DNA of 64,000 nt from Welwitschia mirabilis (Eukaryota; Gnetophyta; Gnetopsida; Welwitschiales). The position numbers and the translations under genes were made by a program. Of the stretch, positions 36,470 through 48,596 are shown piece after piece. Below the pieces are notes generated by a model. That model did not search any database. It saw nothing but the letters and a program-made list of their open reading frames with translations, and was not told the DNA's origin. Every line of letters starts with the position of its first letter. Position 1 is the first letter of the stretch. The DNA is taken from contig JBOZIK010000001.1 in NCBI GenBank assembly GCA_051453625.1, forward strand, positions 82,936,689 to 83,000,688, read 5' to 3'.

Positions 36470-36610
36470 GAAAAGATTAAAGCAAGGAGGGCATTCAAAG
36501 AAAATGTGATTTCTTGTTTCTTTATCTAAGTTACATAGAACACATTTAGGATCAATATGAAAACCAAATTTAAGCATTCTATCTTTGGTGATCAGTATAT
36601 TATTATAAGC
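36470..36610 (-). pseudogene. LINE ORF2, zf-RVT domain
   Basis: The reverse-transcriptase zinc-binding domain is readable in one frame without stops on the minus strand: HIDPKCVLCNLDKETRNHIF, directly followed by FECPPC. The cysteine-histidine pattern CxxC...HxxxxC of the family is complete. It lies C-terminal to the RT domain, as in plant L1 elements. Confidence 0.85.
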
Positions 36611-36899
36611 TAGACATGAAATGAAGGATTACTTGAGTAATGCAAATCTATTCCATACTAGAGAGTATCATTCTACCTTAGGGGCATATTCACATAGCTG
36701 TATGTATGTAGAGGAGATGGAGAAATGCATGCTAACTGCATTCCATACCAAAGCACTATGTACAAATTCTGTACATCTTCTTGTCTAACATATGAGCTTT
36801 AGAATTTTTTGATAACTTAAGAAGTATTTTGTTTTACCTGATATTGCTAGATATCATTTTTTAAAGTAATATTCATTATATCCTTTAACCAAAAGATTA

Positions 36900-38200
36900 T
36901 CTTTTTTGTGTGCTAAATCCCACAGCTAAGTTAGCACCAAAACTTTGTTCATCCACATGCTCCTTTTGGCTTTACTAGATTATGTTGTGCTATAGAAGCC
37001 TTATTGAATTGATTAAGAGACTTATCAAAGAAATCTTCTGCATAAAGAATTAATATCAGATAGGACCTTCTTAGGAAGAATAAACACCCTACAACAACAA
37101 CAAGAGACATCCTACATCTAAAAGAAGATAAGAATTGAAGCACATTTTTGACTAAGATAATTCTTCTAGTAGATGAAAGAAATTTTATAATCTATGATCT
37201 AATTCTGTCTATTACCCTAAGAATTAGAGGTAAATGTTCTACTATGAAGATTTTCTTGAAGTTAAGAGGCACTTAAATATATCTAATTGGAAGGACGCCT
37301 TTGATAAAACCTAGAGCTTGAAGGTATCATTCTTTTTTCCTATTTAATATACCTTCAAAGAAGGCCTAACTTTTCTTTAAATTTGTTTCAATATTAGACA
37401 CATTTGAGAAATGTTTTAGAGATCATTTCATACTATAAATGGATCTAGCATCCCCTCTACAGAATAAGAATAAAACATCTACATAACACAGGTGGGTGAT
37501 TTAAAGCCTGTTACATTTTGGGTGGAAGTGAAATTGAGGATCCTCAGTTACTTTCTTAAGACCCCTAGATATATAATACATTACTAGAGAGATGAGGTAG
37601 GAAGACATTGGATCTTCTTACCTAAGCCCCCTTTTCCCTAAAATAACTTAACAATTAACCATTTAAAAGAATTAAATATTAGGGATGGTAATACAAGCAT
37701 ATATCTAATGGATCATTTTGTATGGAAAGTCCAATCCTTTCAAAAGGTCCTTAATAAAGGACCATGACACTGAGTCATAATCCTTTCTTAAATCCATCTT
37801 GAGAGAATACCTTGGGCTAACATATCTCCTTGCATAGTTTTGGATGAGTTCTTAAGCCATAAGAATTTTTTGAATGATACTCTTGTAAGGAATGAAGGCC
37901 TCCTGATTATCTTCCATAATTGATTCAATAACTCCTTTAAGCCTCTAAGTAATAATGTTTTTAATAGATTTAGAGATCATATTATAACATGCTATTAGTC
38001 TATAATCTGATGCCACGTTAGGATAAGTAGTTTGCGGATCAAAGAAATGGCTTTGGAGTTAACACCCTTTGATAAGTTATAGTCATAAAAAATTATTTAG
38101 TAGCCTTACATATTTCTTCACCTATAATATCCCAGGAGGTTTTAAAAAACTTAGAAAACCATTAGGCCCAGTGGTTGTGTCATTATCAATCATGAAAAAT
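36900..38200 (-). pseudogene. LINE ORF2, reverse transcriptase
   Basis: On the minus strand the RT runs from a TSWDIIGEEIC block near 38140, through a 'KVFSQDGFKKGL' block (usually KVDLRKAYD) and an NGGLG-type block near 37630 (usually G-RQGDPLSPYLF), to the active site near 37485-37474. The active site reads YVDV in LCYVDVLFLFCRGDA; the family form is FADD, so the second Asp is lost. Downstream a nearly uninterrupted stretch with LGFIKGVLP, then TSRK, and RIILVKNVL follows the L1 thumb region. The open frame at 37143-36949 (with SLNQFNKASIAQHNLVKPKG) is part of the same protein. Confidence 0.85.
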
Positions 38201-39540
38201 TAGTTTCTAATTTCATTAGAAGAAATAGGCTTTTATAATTCTATACATTACTCTTCACTAACTTTGGAACTAGTATTTAGAATTGATTGATATAGTTTAG
38301 CTACTTTTAACTCATTTCCTAGTAGGTTCTAAATGAAGAAAATAAGTTCATGTTGTATAGCATCAAGTTATTCAAGCAATAGACCATTAGCATCATGAAT
38401 GGAACTAATAGATGAAATGTATTTTATTTTGCTTAAGGAAGACATGAAAAAATAATAAATTTAGATTACCTTTTGTATCCATTTGATTTAAATCTTTGTT
38501 TATTGAATAGTAATTCATGTAAAAGCATATTTTTATAATAATGAATAGAAATTCTTTCCTTCTCAAAAAAGTTAAAATTAGTACGATAAAATTCCATCTA
38601 CCTTTAGATATCTAAAAGCTCTTATTTCACCCAATGCAGTCTCTATTTTAAGCCTTTAGTAGCATGGCCAAAGGTAGCTTAAAGCCCCTATTTAGTATGC
38701 TTAAGTTTCTTTTTGATGTCATCTAAAGAGTTGCAAAATGAGTGGGTAGACCACTTTGCTTAAATAACATTGAAGTACTTATCCTCCTCACAACAAAAAT
38801 TATAAAAACAAAAAGGAGGATTAACCTTAAGTCCTTCATTACATTTAAGGATAATTAGAGAGTGATCAGATAGATTTGGAATAAGAAAATTAGCATACAA
38901 AAAAGGAAAAGAATTAATTCACTTGTCATTAATAAGTGATCTATCTAGTTTGCATTGTATTCTACCTTATCCTTGATGCTTATCAAACCATGTGAAAAAG
39001 CATCCTATACTCTATATATCAATTAAATGAGTGCTAAGAAATAGGTTTTAGAGCTCCTTTATATCTTTGGTACTCATAAGAAAACCATTGATTTTTTTCT
39101 CTAGGATCAGGAATACATTTATAGTCTCCCTAAATGACCCATCGCTATTGAGATAACTAGGCATTATTGGCTATATCAGTCTATAGAGATTATCTTTATT
39201 TAAAGCTATTAAAGTAATATACAAGGAGATCCATCAAATGTTGCCCTTGTAGATCACTTGATAGTGAATTATTTGTAGAGAGAAAGATATCACTATAATA
39301 TTGATAACATTTAGATTCCATAAAAGTGAAATCCTACCATTAGAAGAAGTGCAACTTTGAGTATACCTCTAAGAAGGGTTTGGCATATAATTTCTTGCAA
39401 TCATATCTACTTTATTCATTTGTACTTTTATTCCTATCACTATAAAAATATTTAATGTCAGATAAAAGATTAGAAGTCTGCTTTTCCACCATTTATCAGG
39501 GTTATTTAGGCCTCTTATACTATATCTTTTAATGTTCATT
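38201..39540 (-). pseudogene. LINE ORF2, endonuclease region remnant
   Basis: This region precedes RT. The minus strand near 38950-38920 gives LVNDKWINSF, matching the 'LDR-LVN--W' end of the APE-type endonuclease, which nicks target DNA to prime reverse transcription. The catalytic residues of the N-terminal part could not be read with confidence. Confidence 0.6.
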
Positions 39541-41060
39541 ATTAAGGGTTATTAAACTCTACAGACCCTTTTCCCCTACCACTTCTTAACTTCCTCTGAT
39601 TTAAGATAATATTTTTTATTTTCTACCTCACTAAGTTTTGAAGATTAAGAGAATCAAATTCACCTAGGGCATTTTTAAAACTAGGAATACCAAAAGTATT
39701 TCTATCAAGTTTTGCGTCCTTATCATAATTAATTCTATCGTCATTTTATATTTAATGTTTTAAATATTTTTGTACATTGTTGTCCATGATCTCCATTTCC
39801 TCCCTTGTCCTCTCACCATCTGTGTTTGTGTTGATACTTAAAATAGTCTTCACCACATTTGTACCTTTATGAATAAGGTTTCTATCTCTTATTATACTAA
39901 TGACTTCATCACTTCTTAGTTTCCTCTAATTTGAAAGAGTATTCTTGAATTTATACCAAGCTAATTTCTAAAGATTAAGAGTAAAAGATTCACCTAGGAC
40001 ATTTTCAAAGCTAAGTATGTTAAAAGAATTTCTATTAACATTTGTATCATAATGATAATCAATTTTTTTCTAAATTTATACCTAATTATTTGATTGTTTT
40101 TATACATTATGTGTTGTATTGTTCATTTTCTCCCTAGTCCTTTCACCATCTATGTTTGAGGTTTCATTTAAATTAGTCTTCACCTCATCTGAACTTGACT
40201 GGATAAGGTCCTTATCTCCTATTAGAATAGTGCCTTCTTCTTTATCAATGTCTTTAGATTGCCTATGATTGATTAGAATGTTTGCCATGGTTGCTTGATT
40301 TTCTAATATTTGTTAATAATAAGTGGAACTGGCTTCTATATGGGTATTAACCTTTTTTTACATTACTATGTTCTATAACCAAAGTAGATACATTGAGTGA
40401 ATTTAGACAATGTCCACTCATACTTGATTTTTTGATCCAACACTACTTCATAAAGTCCCTCTAGAGTAATGATTAATGGAAGCTCATGATTAGGGAATAT
40501 CTCAATACAAATTATAGTATACTTTCATCTCCCTTGGGTAGCATTTATGCCATCTATGCATCTATGTTTACCAATTACAATAGCAATTTTGAACAGAATC
40601 CTCACAAAATAGAGATGTAGGTTGAAGTAGGGAAGTTTCATCTAGTTTAAGGCCTTAAAAATTTTGTCAAATTTCAAAAACATTAAGGGTATCCATGGCT
40701 TTAAATTTAGTAGTCTATTATCAAACATCTAAGTCCCTTCTTCATCACATTCAACATTGCTTCATAGGATTAAAATTTATAGAAATTAAAATCACTGATT
40801 TATTTTCCCATCAATTTTTAACATAGTTTTAAACCCTCAAAAGTGTGGTTTCATTCCATAGATAAAACCTACTAGTGCCCATCTCAAAACTCCAAGTTTT
40901 AGTCCTATTTGTCAATGTCAACTTTGGTTATAGAAATTTATTGAGTGTAAAACTTAAGTTTGAGGTCATATTCAACATTTGTATTTCTTGCAATAATATC
41001 TACCTAAAAATATTATTACTTATCATATTTGTGGGGAGGGATATCTTTCTCACCTAGATC
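39541..41060 (-). pseudogene. LINE ORF1 (RNA-binding protein)
   Basis: The minus strand near 40620-40420 gives VRILFKIAIVIGKHRCIDGI, then YTIICIEI, PLIITL and IKYEWTLSKFTQC. This follows the ORF1 of plant L1 elements (DUF4283 with a following zinc knuckle: RIG--IG-P---D--T, -ARVCVEI, LP--I-L, --YEW-P--C--C). After it lies an open stretch (40288-40100) rich in charged residues and then a 330-bp tandem duplication (39581-40233). ORF1 binds the element RNA. Confidence 0.7.
39581..40233 (-). repeat. Two tandem 330-bp units inside LINE ORF1
   Basis: Units 39581-39910 and 39911-40233 share 'acttcttaacttcctct', 'gattcacctagg', 'ttgtcctctcaccatctgtgtttg' (shorter match in unit 2) and 'ttagtcttcacc'. 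The period of 330 bp is 110 codons, so the frame is maintained. The units have since diverged, so the duplication is old. Confidence 0.8.
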
Positions 41061-41179
41061 TATCAATGTAGCAAAACCCTATCTTTGAAAGACTGGAGGG
41101 TAACAACACAGGGTAGTAGGGAAGACCCATCATGTGTCATAAGCCCTAGCTAACTTCATAGCCATCATGTAATGATATC

Positions 41180-42015
41180 AGAGTTGCCAATTAAGCATTA
41201 CAAGTATAAAGTAATTTATATCTTGAAATTAAAAGGAAACAACTATCATGTGTTAAATCAAAGAAAACACATTATGTTAAAGAAAGAAGAGATCTAGTAA
41301 GAACTTATTAAGCTATTCTTAAAGAAATCTCACTTCTAAAAGGAAGCACTTGAAAGGTTATCTCAAGTTAATACTTCCAAGATTCTATTCTTTCATCAAA
41401 ACAAAAGATATCACAAATAAGTTCTTAAGGTCCTTTTATAGATAAGCATAAGTTTAGGGATGGTTACAAGCCTCTAGTTTATAGCATTAGATGAGCAATT
41501 AAAAAATATATCATGTACAGTTAGGTAAGGTCTTTGTCATCTTGCATTAAGTAGGAATTATCTATAACACTTGACTTCATCATGCTATTTCTTTTTTAGC
41601 TAATGATATTATTATGTATCTTCACTGCCATCCTACTTAGCACTACTACATGTTGCTACTATGTATTATCATCATGATTGCCATGTATCATTGATAATGC
41701 TAATTATTTTAAAGGTAAAATCTATTTAAAACTAAAACTTTATCCAATTTAATTTTTCATGATAAGTTTAAAACATGAGATTTGAAGTATTTTTTTCATA
41801 GAAGGATCAAAGGCATTGATAATGTAGATGATAATGAATGGTCATTATATTTTAGCATGACCTTCAAAAGGATATAGATGTTTTGAAAATGTTTTGTAAG
41901 GATGATAAGTTAATAGATAATATTAAATAATAGCAAAAGATATAAATCAATTATATTAATATCTTTTATTAAGCTAAATTAGTTAGATAGCTTGATTAGA
42001 ATATTAATTTTTACA
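41180..42015 (-). repeat. 5' LTR of the family-2 element, outer part
   Basis: This matches 26840-27692 of the 3' LTR: 'acaagtataaagtaattta' for 'ataagtacaaagtgattta', 'atcttttattaagctaa' and the final 'aatttttaca'. The LTR start TGTAAAAATTAA is at 42015 on the minus strand. A TATA block lies at 41434-41440. Confidence 0.8.
41434..41440 (-). promoter_or_regulatory. LTR TATA box (family 2)
   Basis: The minus strand reads TATAAAA in 'gcttatctataaaagg', as in copy F at 6555. Confidence 0.6.
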
Positions 42016-42304
42016 TGCTAACTATTTCTATCATCACATGTATCATAACAATTATTAACAACTCAACTTATTTTCATGTAACAGTTATTAGTTTTTCTTT
42101 TATAATATGATGTAGACATATTTCATAAATTATAGACATTTATCAAAGGGTTATACTTTTTTAAACTATATATATGTCTTGAACTAAAACTTTGAGACTT
42201 TTTGATTGCCTACAAGATGCTTCACTCTCCTTATTTAATATTCATTAATGGAGAGATCTTATATTAAACGTCCTATTTAGTTTAAGTCTTTTTAAGAATT
42301 TATT

Positions 42305-42965
42305 TTTTACATGCCTTTAGTGCATAGTAAATATCTACTATAAGTTTTATTTAACTTGGTTAAGATGTATTTGATGCTTATTTATTTTTACCAACTCATT
42401 TACTTAATTAATGAGTTAGATTTATGTTTGTTTTTAAATCTACTGCATTCAAATAAGATGTCTTTATAATGTAGATGTCTTTAAATTTTATACATTATCT
42501 TCCAAATTGCACTTAGACATCTTTAAATTTTTCCAAATGTATTTTGACATATGAGATATCATTTTGTCTTCATAGATGCCTTAAATACTAAACGCTTTTT
42601 CTTACTATCTAAAATTGCAATCTTTCTATTATAAAGTTTTACTTTCTAATGAAAACATATTTGATGTAATGCAAATGTCTTTATATCACTAAGACATATT
42701 CTCATGTATGTAGATGTCTTTGATACTTGTACTAAAATTCCAAGATCTTTTATTATACTTCTTAACTAATTAGGCTTTAAATGAGAACTTGAACATTTAT
42801 TATTAAGCTACATAGATGTATGACTATCATAGTAGATATCTTGTACTCTAATAGATATATTTAAAGTCTAAATATCTCTTTAATAAAACTTGTTGATTCC
42901 GTACAATTTTAGTCCCACATCATAACCATACATGGATTAAAAAGTTGCATTATCAATACTGGGAT
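42305..42965 (+). repeat. Repeat R, copy 2
   Basis: Second copy of the repeat at 7285-7975, same orientation. It keeps the AGATGTCTTTATAATGTAGA block, 'cttagacatctttaaat' and the closing 'ttttagtcccacatcataacc'. It starts about 290 bp outside the family-2 5' LTR; copy 1 starts right at the end of the family-2 LTR of copy F. No ORF. Confidence 0.7.
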
Positions 42966-45399
42966 TTGATCAATGATATATCAGTAGATCAATGTTTCAA
43001 AAGATCATGTAAAAGTTATATGTTATTGATTTATAGTAGTAATTTTTAGTTGTTTGTATTCTAAATATCTATATAGAAAGTAATAGTACTTACTAAAAGT
43101 AAATAATTTTCATATTAAATTAATAAATATTAAGGAAGTATGGTCATTATTATTCAGCCAATGCACATTTCTCATCCTCCTTTTGATCTTCTAGAATAAG
43201 TTTATCTTTTTAATACCTAATCATAATAATTTAAAAATTTTTAGGTATAGCTTACATAAGACTAACCTATTAACTATTAAATATTGGATAGAAAATATTA
43301 GTAGCTAGGAAATTAAGGACTTCTTTACAATTAATTATTTCACTTGAGGATTAGAAAGGAATAAAGATTCTCTACTAGGCTTAGAAATATTTTCCAAATG
43401 AATTTTATGCATACATATATTGGGATTAATATCTCTTAAATAAAAAATTAATCATCTATCATCTTTCTGTATAATTTTAGTAAAGTAATCAAATCTTGCT
43501 ATTCTGATGTAGAAAGTTTATCATATACAATTATAGCAAATGAACTATTATCTCTTAAGAATGAAGAATTTATCTTTTATAAAATAGGTTTCAATTTAAT
43601 AGTTGAATTATACTCTTTAATATAAGGTTATTTTTATGATGCACATGATATAGACTTAACAATTACTTTATAATGTGATGGTTTTTTCCATTAAAAATGA
43701 GTTTTACATTTTTGTATGCCTTAATGAATTGACAAATTTTAATAAAAGATAAATACTTAAAAGAATATTCATGAGGTAAAATTAACTCTAAAATTTTTAA
43801 TGTTATTAATTTTATTTTTCTTTATATCCTCAAGACCTTATAAAACTAAGCATTTGAGATGTTGCAATTCCTATGATAGTTCAAAAACATATTATATCTT
43901 AAAATTTGATATAAAACGTAATATTTAGATATATACTCTAGTAGTTAGAACATAGTTAGTAGTCTTAACATTTATAAATCAAAGTTTGCTATTATAGTAA
44001 AATAGCCCTAATCAACATTCTTTCATAAGGATAATAAGGGATTTTCAAAGCTCATAATAGTTCAATTCTAAATTATTACAAATATTGAGTAGAATTTTAT
44101 GAAATGTGAAAGTAGTACTATAAAAATCCCCTTCTAAGATCTAAGAGTAATTGTTTACAATAAAGACAACCAAGTAAGCCTAAATAAAAAGCATAAAAAT
44201 CACTACTATGTACTTAATTAAAGATGATAGATAATTTAAGTAAAAATGGATTTATACAAAAATGATAGATTATCAATTGAATATTTTAAATATTATGAGT
44301 ACAAATGAAAATCACTTTTAATGTTAAAATATTACTCTATTAAAAAATCATCTTATAGTAAAATGTACATAAAATAAAAAGAGTTTAACAAATGGTATAA
44401 TACATCAATCATTTATTCTACTAACTAAATTTCAAAAAATAAATCAAAAAAATGTTTAAAATGGGATATTGAAACAATAATAAGCACAAATATATCAATG
44501 ATGGAAAATAAAACTAGATCTAGTTATAAATAAAATTGCATTAACTAATTATGAAAATATTATGATAAATAGAAATTTAATTTAGACCATGTCCTTATAC
44601 TTGATAAGGAAGTCATATAATGAAACAATCCTTTATATATGATTAGATGATAAAGAATGAGCTTAGAATCTTAGGATAAGATAATCCATCATCATAATAG
44701 TAAAGATCATTGGAATCAATGAAAAAGAAGGGAAAACAAAAATTCAAATGGTAAATATAATAATTAAGAATTAATTTTAAAATGGGTTATAAGATTTAAA
44801 GACTTAGAAATGCCTTACCCCTTAATGTAGTTTATGCTTATATAGGCCACATGTTTGAATTTTACATTCAATTTCACGTCCTTGACATGTCAAGATACAT
44901 TAAATCTAGTTAAATAAAGTTACTTAATTATTAATATTAATTAAGTAAATTCTTATATTTTTAAATATTTCCTAGTTTCTTAGTATTTAATTTCATTTTT
45001 TCACTTTTTATAGATTTGACTTTATGTTTGATTGTTAAACTTTACTTTTATTTTCACATAACATATAATCCTTTAAAAGGTTAATGACACTATGCATTTG
45101 ATAGTACTACTAGTCTCCTTAGTAATTATGGCTTTGAAAAAAGGAAATTAATTATTTTTAATAAAGTTTTTGTATTATACTTAAGTAGTAATAAATCAAT
45201 GATAAAGTTATAATCTATAGATTACTTAATTTACTAAAGTTTATAGAGAGAGATCTATAATAATCAAGAACAATTATTTTATAGTTAAGGCTATGGAATT
45301 ATGAAAATGGGATTTCTTTCCTAATTGTATTAATAACCTTTACTTCTTCTATTATTTCCTCTCGAAAGATTTGAATTTATATATATTATTTTATTTTAT
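42966..45399. other. No recognised feature
   Basis: This is AT-rich sequence without readable domains on either strand. Because a Ty3 gag on the minus strand ends just to the right, decayed protease or pol sequence of the same element could lie here, but I could not read any. Confidence 0.4.
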
Positions 45400-46240
45400 G
45401 CATAGAACTACTACACATAACACATATTTAAATGAAATAAGAAGTACTAACCTTCATCATTTTTATTTTTTAATAAATTCTTCAAATTTTTTAACTTATT
45501 TTAAAGATATCACCTATGTTAAAAATGATTAAATATTTTTATTCTTTTTTGTTATGAATTGTTAATATTGGTATATTCCATTTTCCAAAATTTTTATTAA
45601 AGTTTTTCATGAATTTTCATACTTCTAACATTTCTTTATTTAAGATCTTATGTGCTATTATCATTTCTAAGAATTCATTACATCATGAAGTTAACCCTCT
45701 ATAAAAATTTTTTTATTAACATTTCTTGTTCATAAATATGTTATGAAAATTTTATTAAATTTATCATAAAATTTTTCACTGTCCTTTTTTTATAGTTTAC
45801 GATTTTTCTTTTAAGGAGTTGAGATTTATGTCTTAAGAAGAAATGCTTAAAAAAGCTTCTTTTTAATGTATCCCAGTTTGTATTAGAAAGAGATTTTAAG
45901 AAAATATACCATTGTTTAGGCTTTTCTTTAATATTATAGTTAGTCAAACTAATTTTGTATTACCTGCTTAATTAATAAATAATTTTTAAAATAATAAATA
46001 ACATTTTTATATTTCTATACATGTAGATTAGGTTGTTTAAGTTTTAAACCTTTAAATGTTGAAAGTAAATTTGTTAATAGTGTTTGAAAGTAATGATTTA
46101 TAACATCACTTACATGACTCTGTATGACTATATGTGACGAGGATTGATTTTGTTAAGGTTTATAAATTTAATGAATCTAGTAATGGTATTTTCATTTATG
46201 ATAAATTATAAATCATTAACTGGTCTAGTCTTTGATGATA
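45400..46240 (-). pseudogene. Ty3/gypsy gag remnant
   Basis: On the minus strand the sequence first reads LLSTFKGLKLKQPNLHV, then continues into the open frame 45947-45741 with QWYIFLKSLSNTNWDTLKRS, FFKHFFLRHKSQLLKRKI and NYKKR. This is the plant Ty3 gag core: (F-GL--EDPY-HL), (AK-WL-SLP--SI-TWDELK--FL-KFFP---T--LR--I--F). Further pieces to the left (IHEKL and others) are weak. The neighbouring LTRs and pol were not found, so its family membership is open. Confidence 0.75.
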
Positions 46241-46599
46241 TGTTTTATGCCATTGTTTTTTAAAGGATAGGTTACTTAATAAAAAAGGCATTATTGGAGT
46301 TCACGATTAAAAAATATTAAAACTATAATCAATAATTTATAAATGTAAGATTAGTGTAAATATTTAAAAAATAAAAATAGAAAATATTACTAATCATGAA
46401 AAAAGAATTAGATTAGTTTATCTACATATTAAAAAACATAACAACAATACAAATGCATTACTTTAAAACTATATTATAAACATTTATAATTATTAACACT
46501 AAATGCAAAAAAAATTAAAAATTACACATGTAATAAAAACTCAAAATCTAATTCTATTGAAAGAAAGCACCAGAAAACTTTAGTAGAGTTGTAAAATAA

Positions 46600-47259
46600 A
46601 GTAAGTAAAATAGCTAAAGAAATAAAACTAGGTGATAAAAGAATGAAAATAGAGAATCATGAAGTTAAAATGACTAAGATATTTAACTTTTACCTTGGTG
46701 ACCTATGTTTATTCTTTAATAATGAAGTCATAAATAAATACCAATAGTTAAAAAAACATTAAATATATACACCACATGAAAGATCAATTTCCTATTATTT
46801 ATGAGTATTATCAATTTCTACAATAATGCCTAAAATGTGAAAAATTACTAAATCTTTAGATTTATTCATTAAATTACTAACCCATAATTAGAATGATTCT
46901 AGTAGTAATGGAGTCTTTCAAGTACAAACATAAAATAGAATGATCAATGTTGAAATCAAAATGTTTTCTTTACAAGGAGGAAATTCACTTATATAGCCAT
47001 GTAATATAAGCATATCACCATCTAAGAGTAGATGTTACAAAATAATGTTTACATTTACAAGGCAGAATTGCTAATGTGGGTATGTGCATCATGGTCATAG
47101 GCCTTAGTGGATGTGAAAATCCTAGTGAAACTTTAATCATATACTTGCCTTTAAAATGAAGCTCTTCATTATAATAATAAATATGAAGTGATATAGAGAA
47201 ATAAAAATTTTATTTTAGAAATTTCTTACTTATGATTCTTGCTCATTTATTTTTCAACA
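46600..47259 (+). repeat. Copia-type LTR, right end defined
   Basis: The right end (TTTTCAACA) is fixed by the primer site 2 bp further. A TATATA block lies near 46993. The left limit is a guess because no second copy was recognised. Confidence 0.45.
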
Positions 47260-47261
47260 AT

Positions 47262-47273
47262 TGGTATTAGAGC
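47262..47273 (+). promoter_or_regulatory. Primer binding site, initiator-Met tRNA
   Basis: TGGTATTAGAGC, followed by TTTAGAG, is the copia-type site with a single C-to-T change, identical to that at 25490-25479 on the other strand. No copia gag was recognised downstream. Confidence 0.75.
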
Positions 47274-48596
47274 TTTAGAGGAGATCTTATGGAGCTAACT
47301 GACCACTTGTGAGCATCAATACTTCTTGTAAATTCTCTACTTCAATCTTAGAGATTCGGAGTTTTTTTGAATTCTCTTCTAGGGGTTATTAGGCTTCTCA
47401 TTCCTTTGTTCCTCTCTTTTATATATATATATAGCTTAGTTTTTCTTTTTTTTTTAATTTTTTTAAAGAAGTAATAACAATTTTTTAAAAAGAGGAAAGG
47501 AGGACATTTTAAAAGCTTTTACAAAATCATCAAAATGGGGGACTATTTATTAATTTTTTTACTTTAAAGTATTTTTAATAAAGTATCAATTTTCTTAAAT
47601 GTGGTATTTTTAAAATTCTTTAGTAACTACAAATGGGGTTTTTACTCTAGTTGACTAGACATTCATACCTCCTATGTGCCTCCTATTATAAGTTATAATT
47701 CTAAATCTAGAAAGTGATAAAATTATTAAGGTTTTCATTTTGTGCTAGTAATTGTCTTTTATGCGCATGTGGTTTTCTTGATATGTTGCTCAACCATTGT
47801 CTATTTTTGCATAGATGTAGTTTATCTAACCATTGTCTAGATTTTAGTTCTATTTTATTTACATTATGCACATTTATTTATTATTTAAGTATTTTATGAA
47901 CATTTTCAAGTTTTTGAGTATTTTTAAGTCTTATAAACCTAAGAATCAAGTTTCTCATCAAATAAAGTTGGGAAGTTAAGAAATTTTCTTGATTTAATTT
48001 TTTCAGCTCTTTTTGTTAGTTTTTAACCTCCTATTCTCTCTTTTTTAAGTTTTTTCCCTCGATATTTTTGACAATTTTCAATTGCATAAGTAAGATTTCT
48101 CTTATTTAGTCAAGTTGAAATGTGGAACAAGATTACTTCACTTGATTTTCCTTTCTCTTAAATCTATGTGATTTAAATGTATTAATCTAAGTTGAATGAT
48201 GAGAAAAAATGTGCATATCTTAACTATACCATAATTATTCCCTTTTTCTTATGTGTTTTTGGTTTTTTCCCACTTCTTTCATACTTAATAATCTTATTAA
48301 TCCTACTAAAGTTAAGTAATAAAATAAAAAATTAACATATACCCCTTAAATACTTAACATGTTTACTGGCAATAAGTGTTTGGTTGGTGGTGAGCATGGG
48401 GAGCCCTACATAGACAGATATTTGTATTAAGATTTATGTTATCTTTTAAATCTTAATTTACATTTTAAACTAATATAACTATGAAGTTTAAACTATATGG
48501 AGAGTTGTATTTCTCTTAATTAAAAATATCTCATATGCTTCAAGGTCCATATTCCCACATATACATTAATAATCAAAGGTATATTCAATACAGAAA
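47274..48596. other. Region after a copia primer site, no gag seen
   Basis: It holds a short TA run (about 47420-47432) and T-rich stretches. A small frame at 47714-47899 is unlikely to be a gene. It could be the leader of a truncated copia element or of a large non-coding derivative. Confidence 0.35.

Larger units (their letters stand above)
35620..41180 (-). mobile_element. L1-type LINE inserted in an LTR
   Basis: A 5.6-kb non-LTR retrotransposon on the minus strand with ORF1 (right) and ORF2 (left). ORF1 has the plant LINE RNA-binding domain. ORF2 has endonuclease remains, RT and a zf-RVT domain. It interrupts the 5' LTR of the family-2 element, so it is younger than that element. The expected 3' poly(A), which would be poly(T) on the plus strand near 35620, is not evident, and no target duplication was found, so both ends are approximate. 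Divergence seems less severe than in the Ty3 elements. Confidence 0.85.
26325..42015 (-). mobile_element. Ty3/gypsy family 2, near-complete, with LINE insertion
   Basis: The minus-strand element reads from the 5' LTR (42015-41180 continued at 35620-35126, split by a LINE) through gag, protease, RT, RNase H and integrase to a polypurine tract and 3' LTR (27692-26325). Domain order with integrase last is Ty3. The wording of protease (an ILGRPFLA block), RT (FMDD-type box with a long insert before it) and integrase tail fits Athila. Without the LINE it is about 10 kb. All frames are broken. It is the best-preserved element of the window. Confidence 0.85.
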
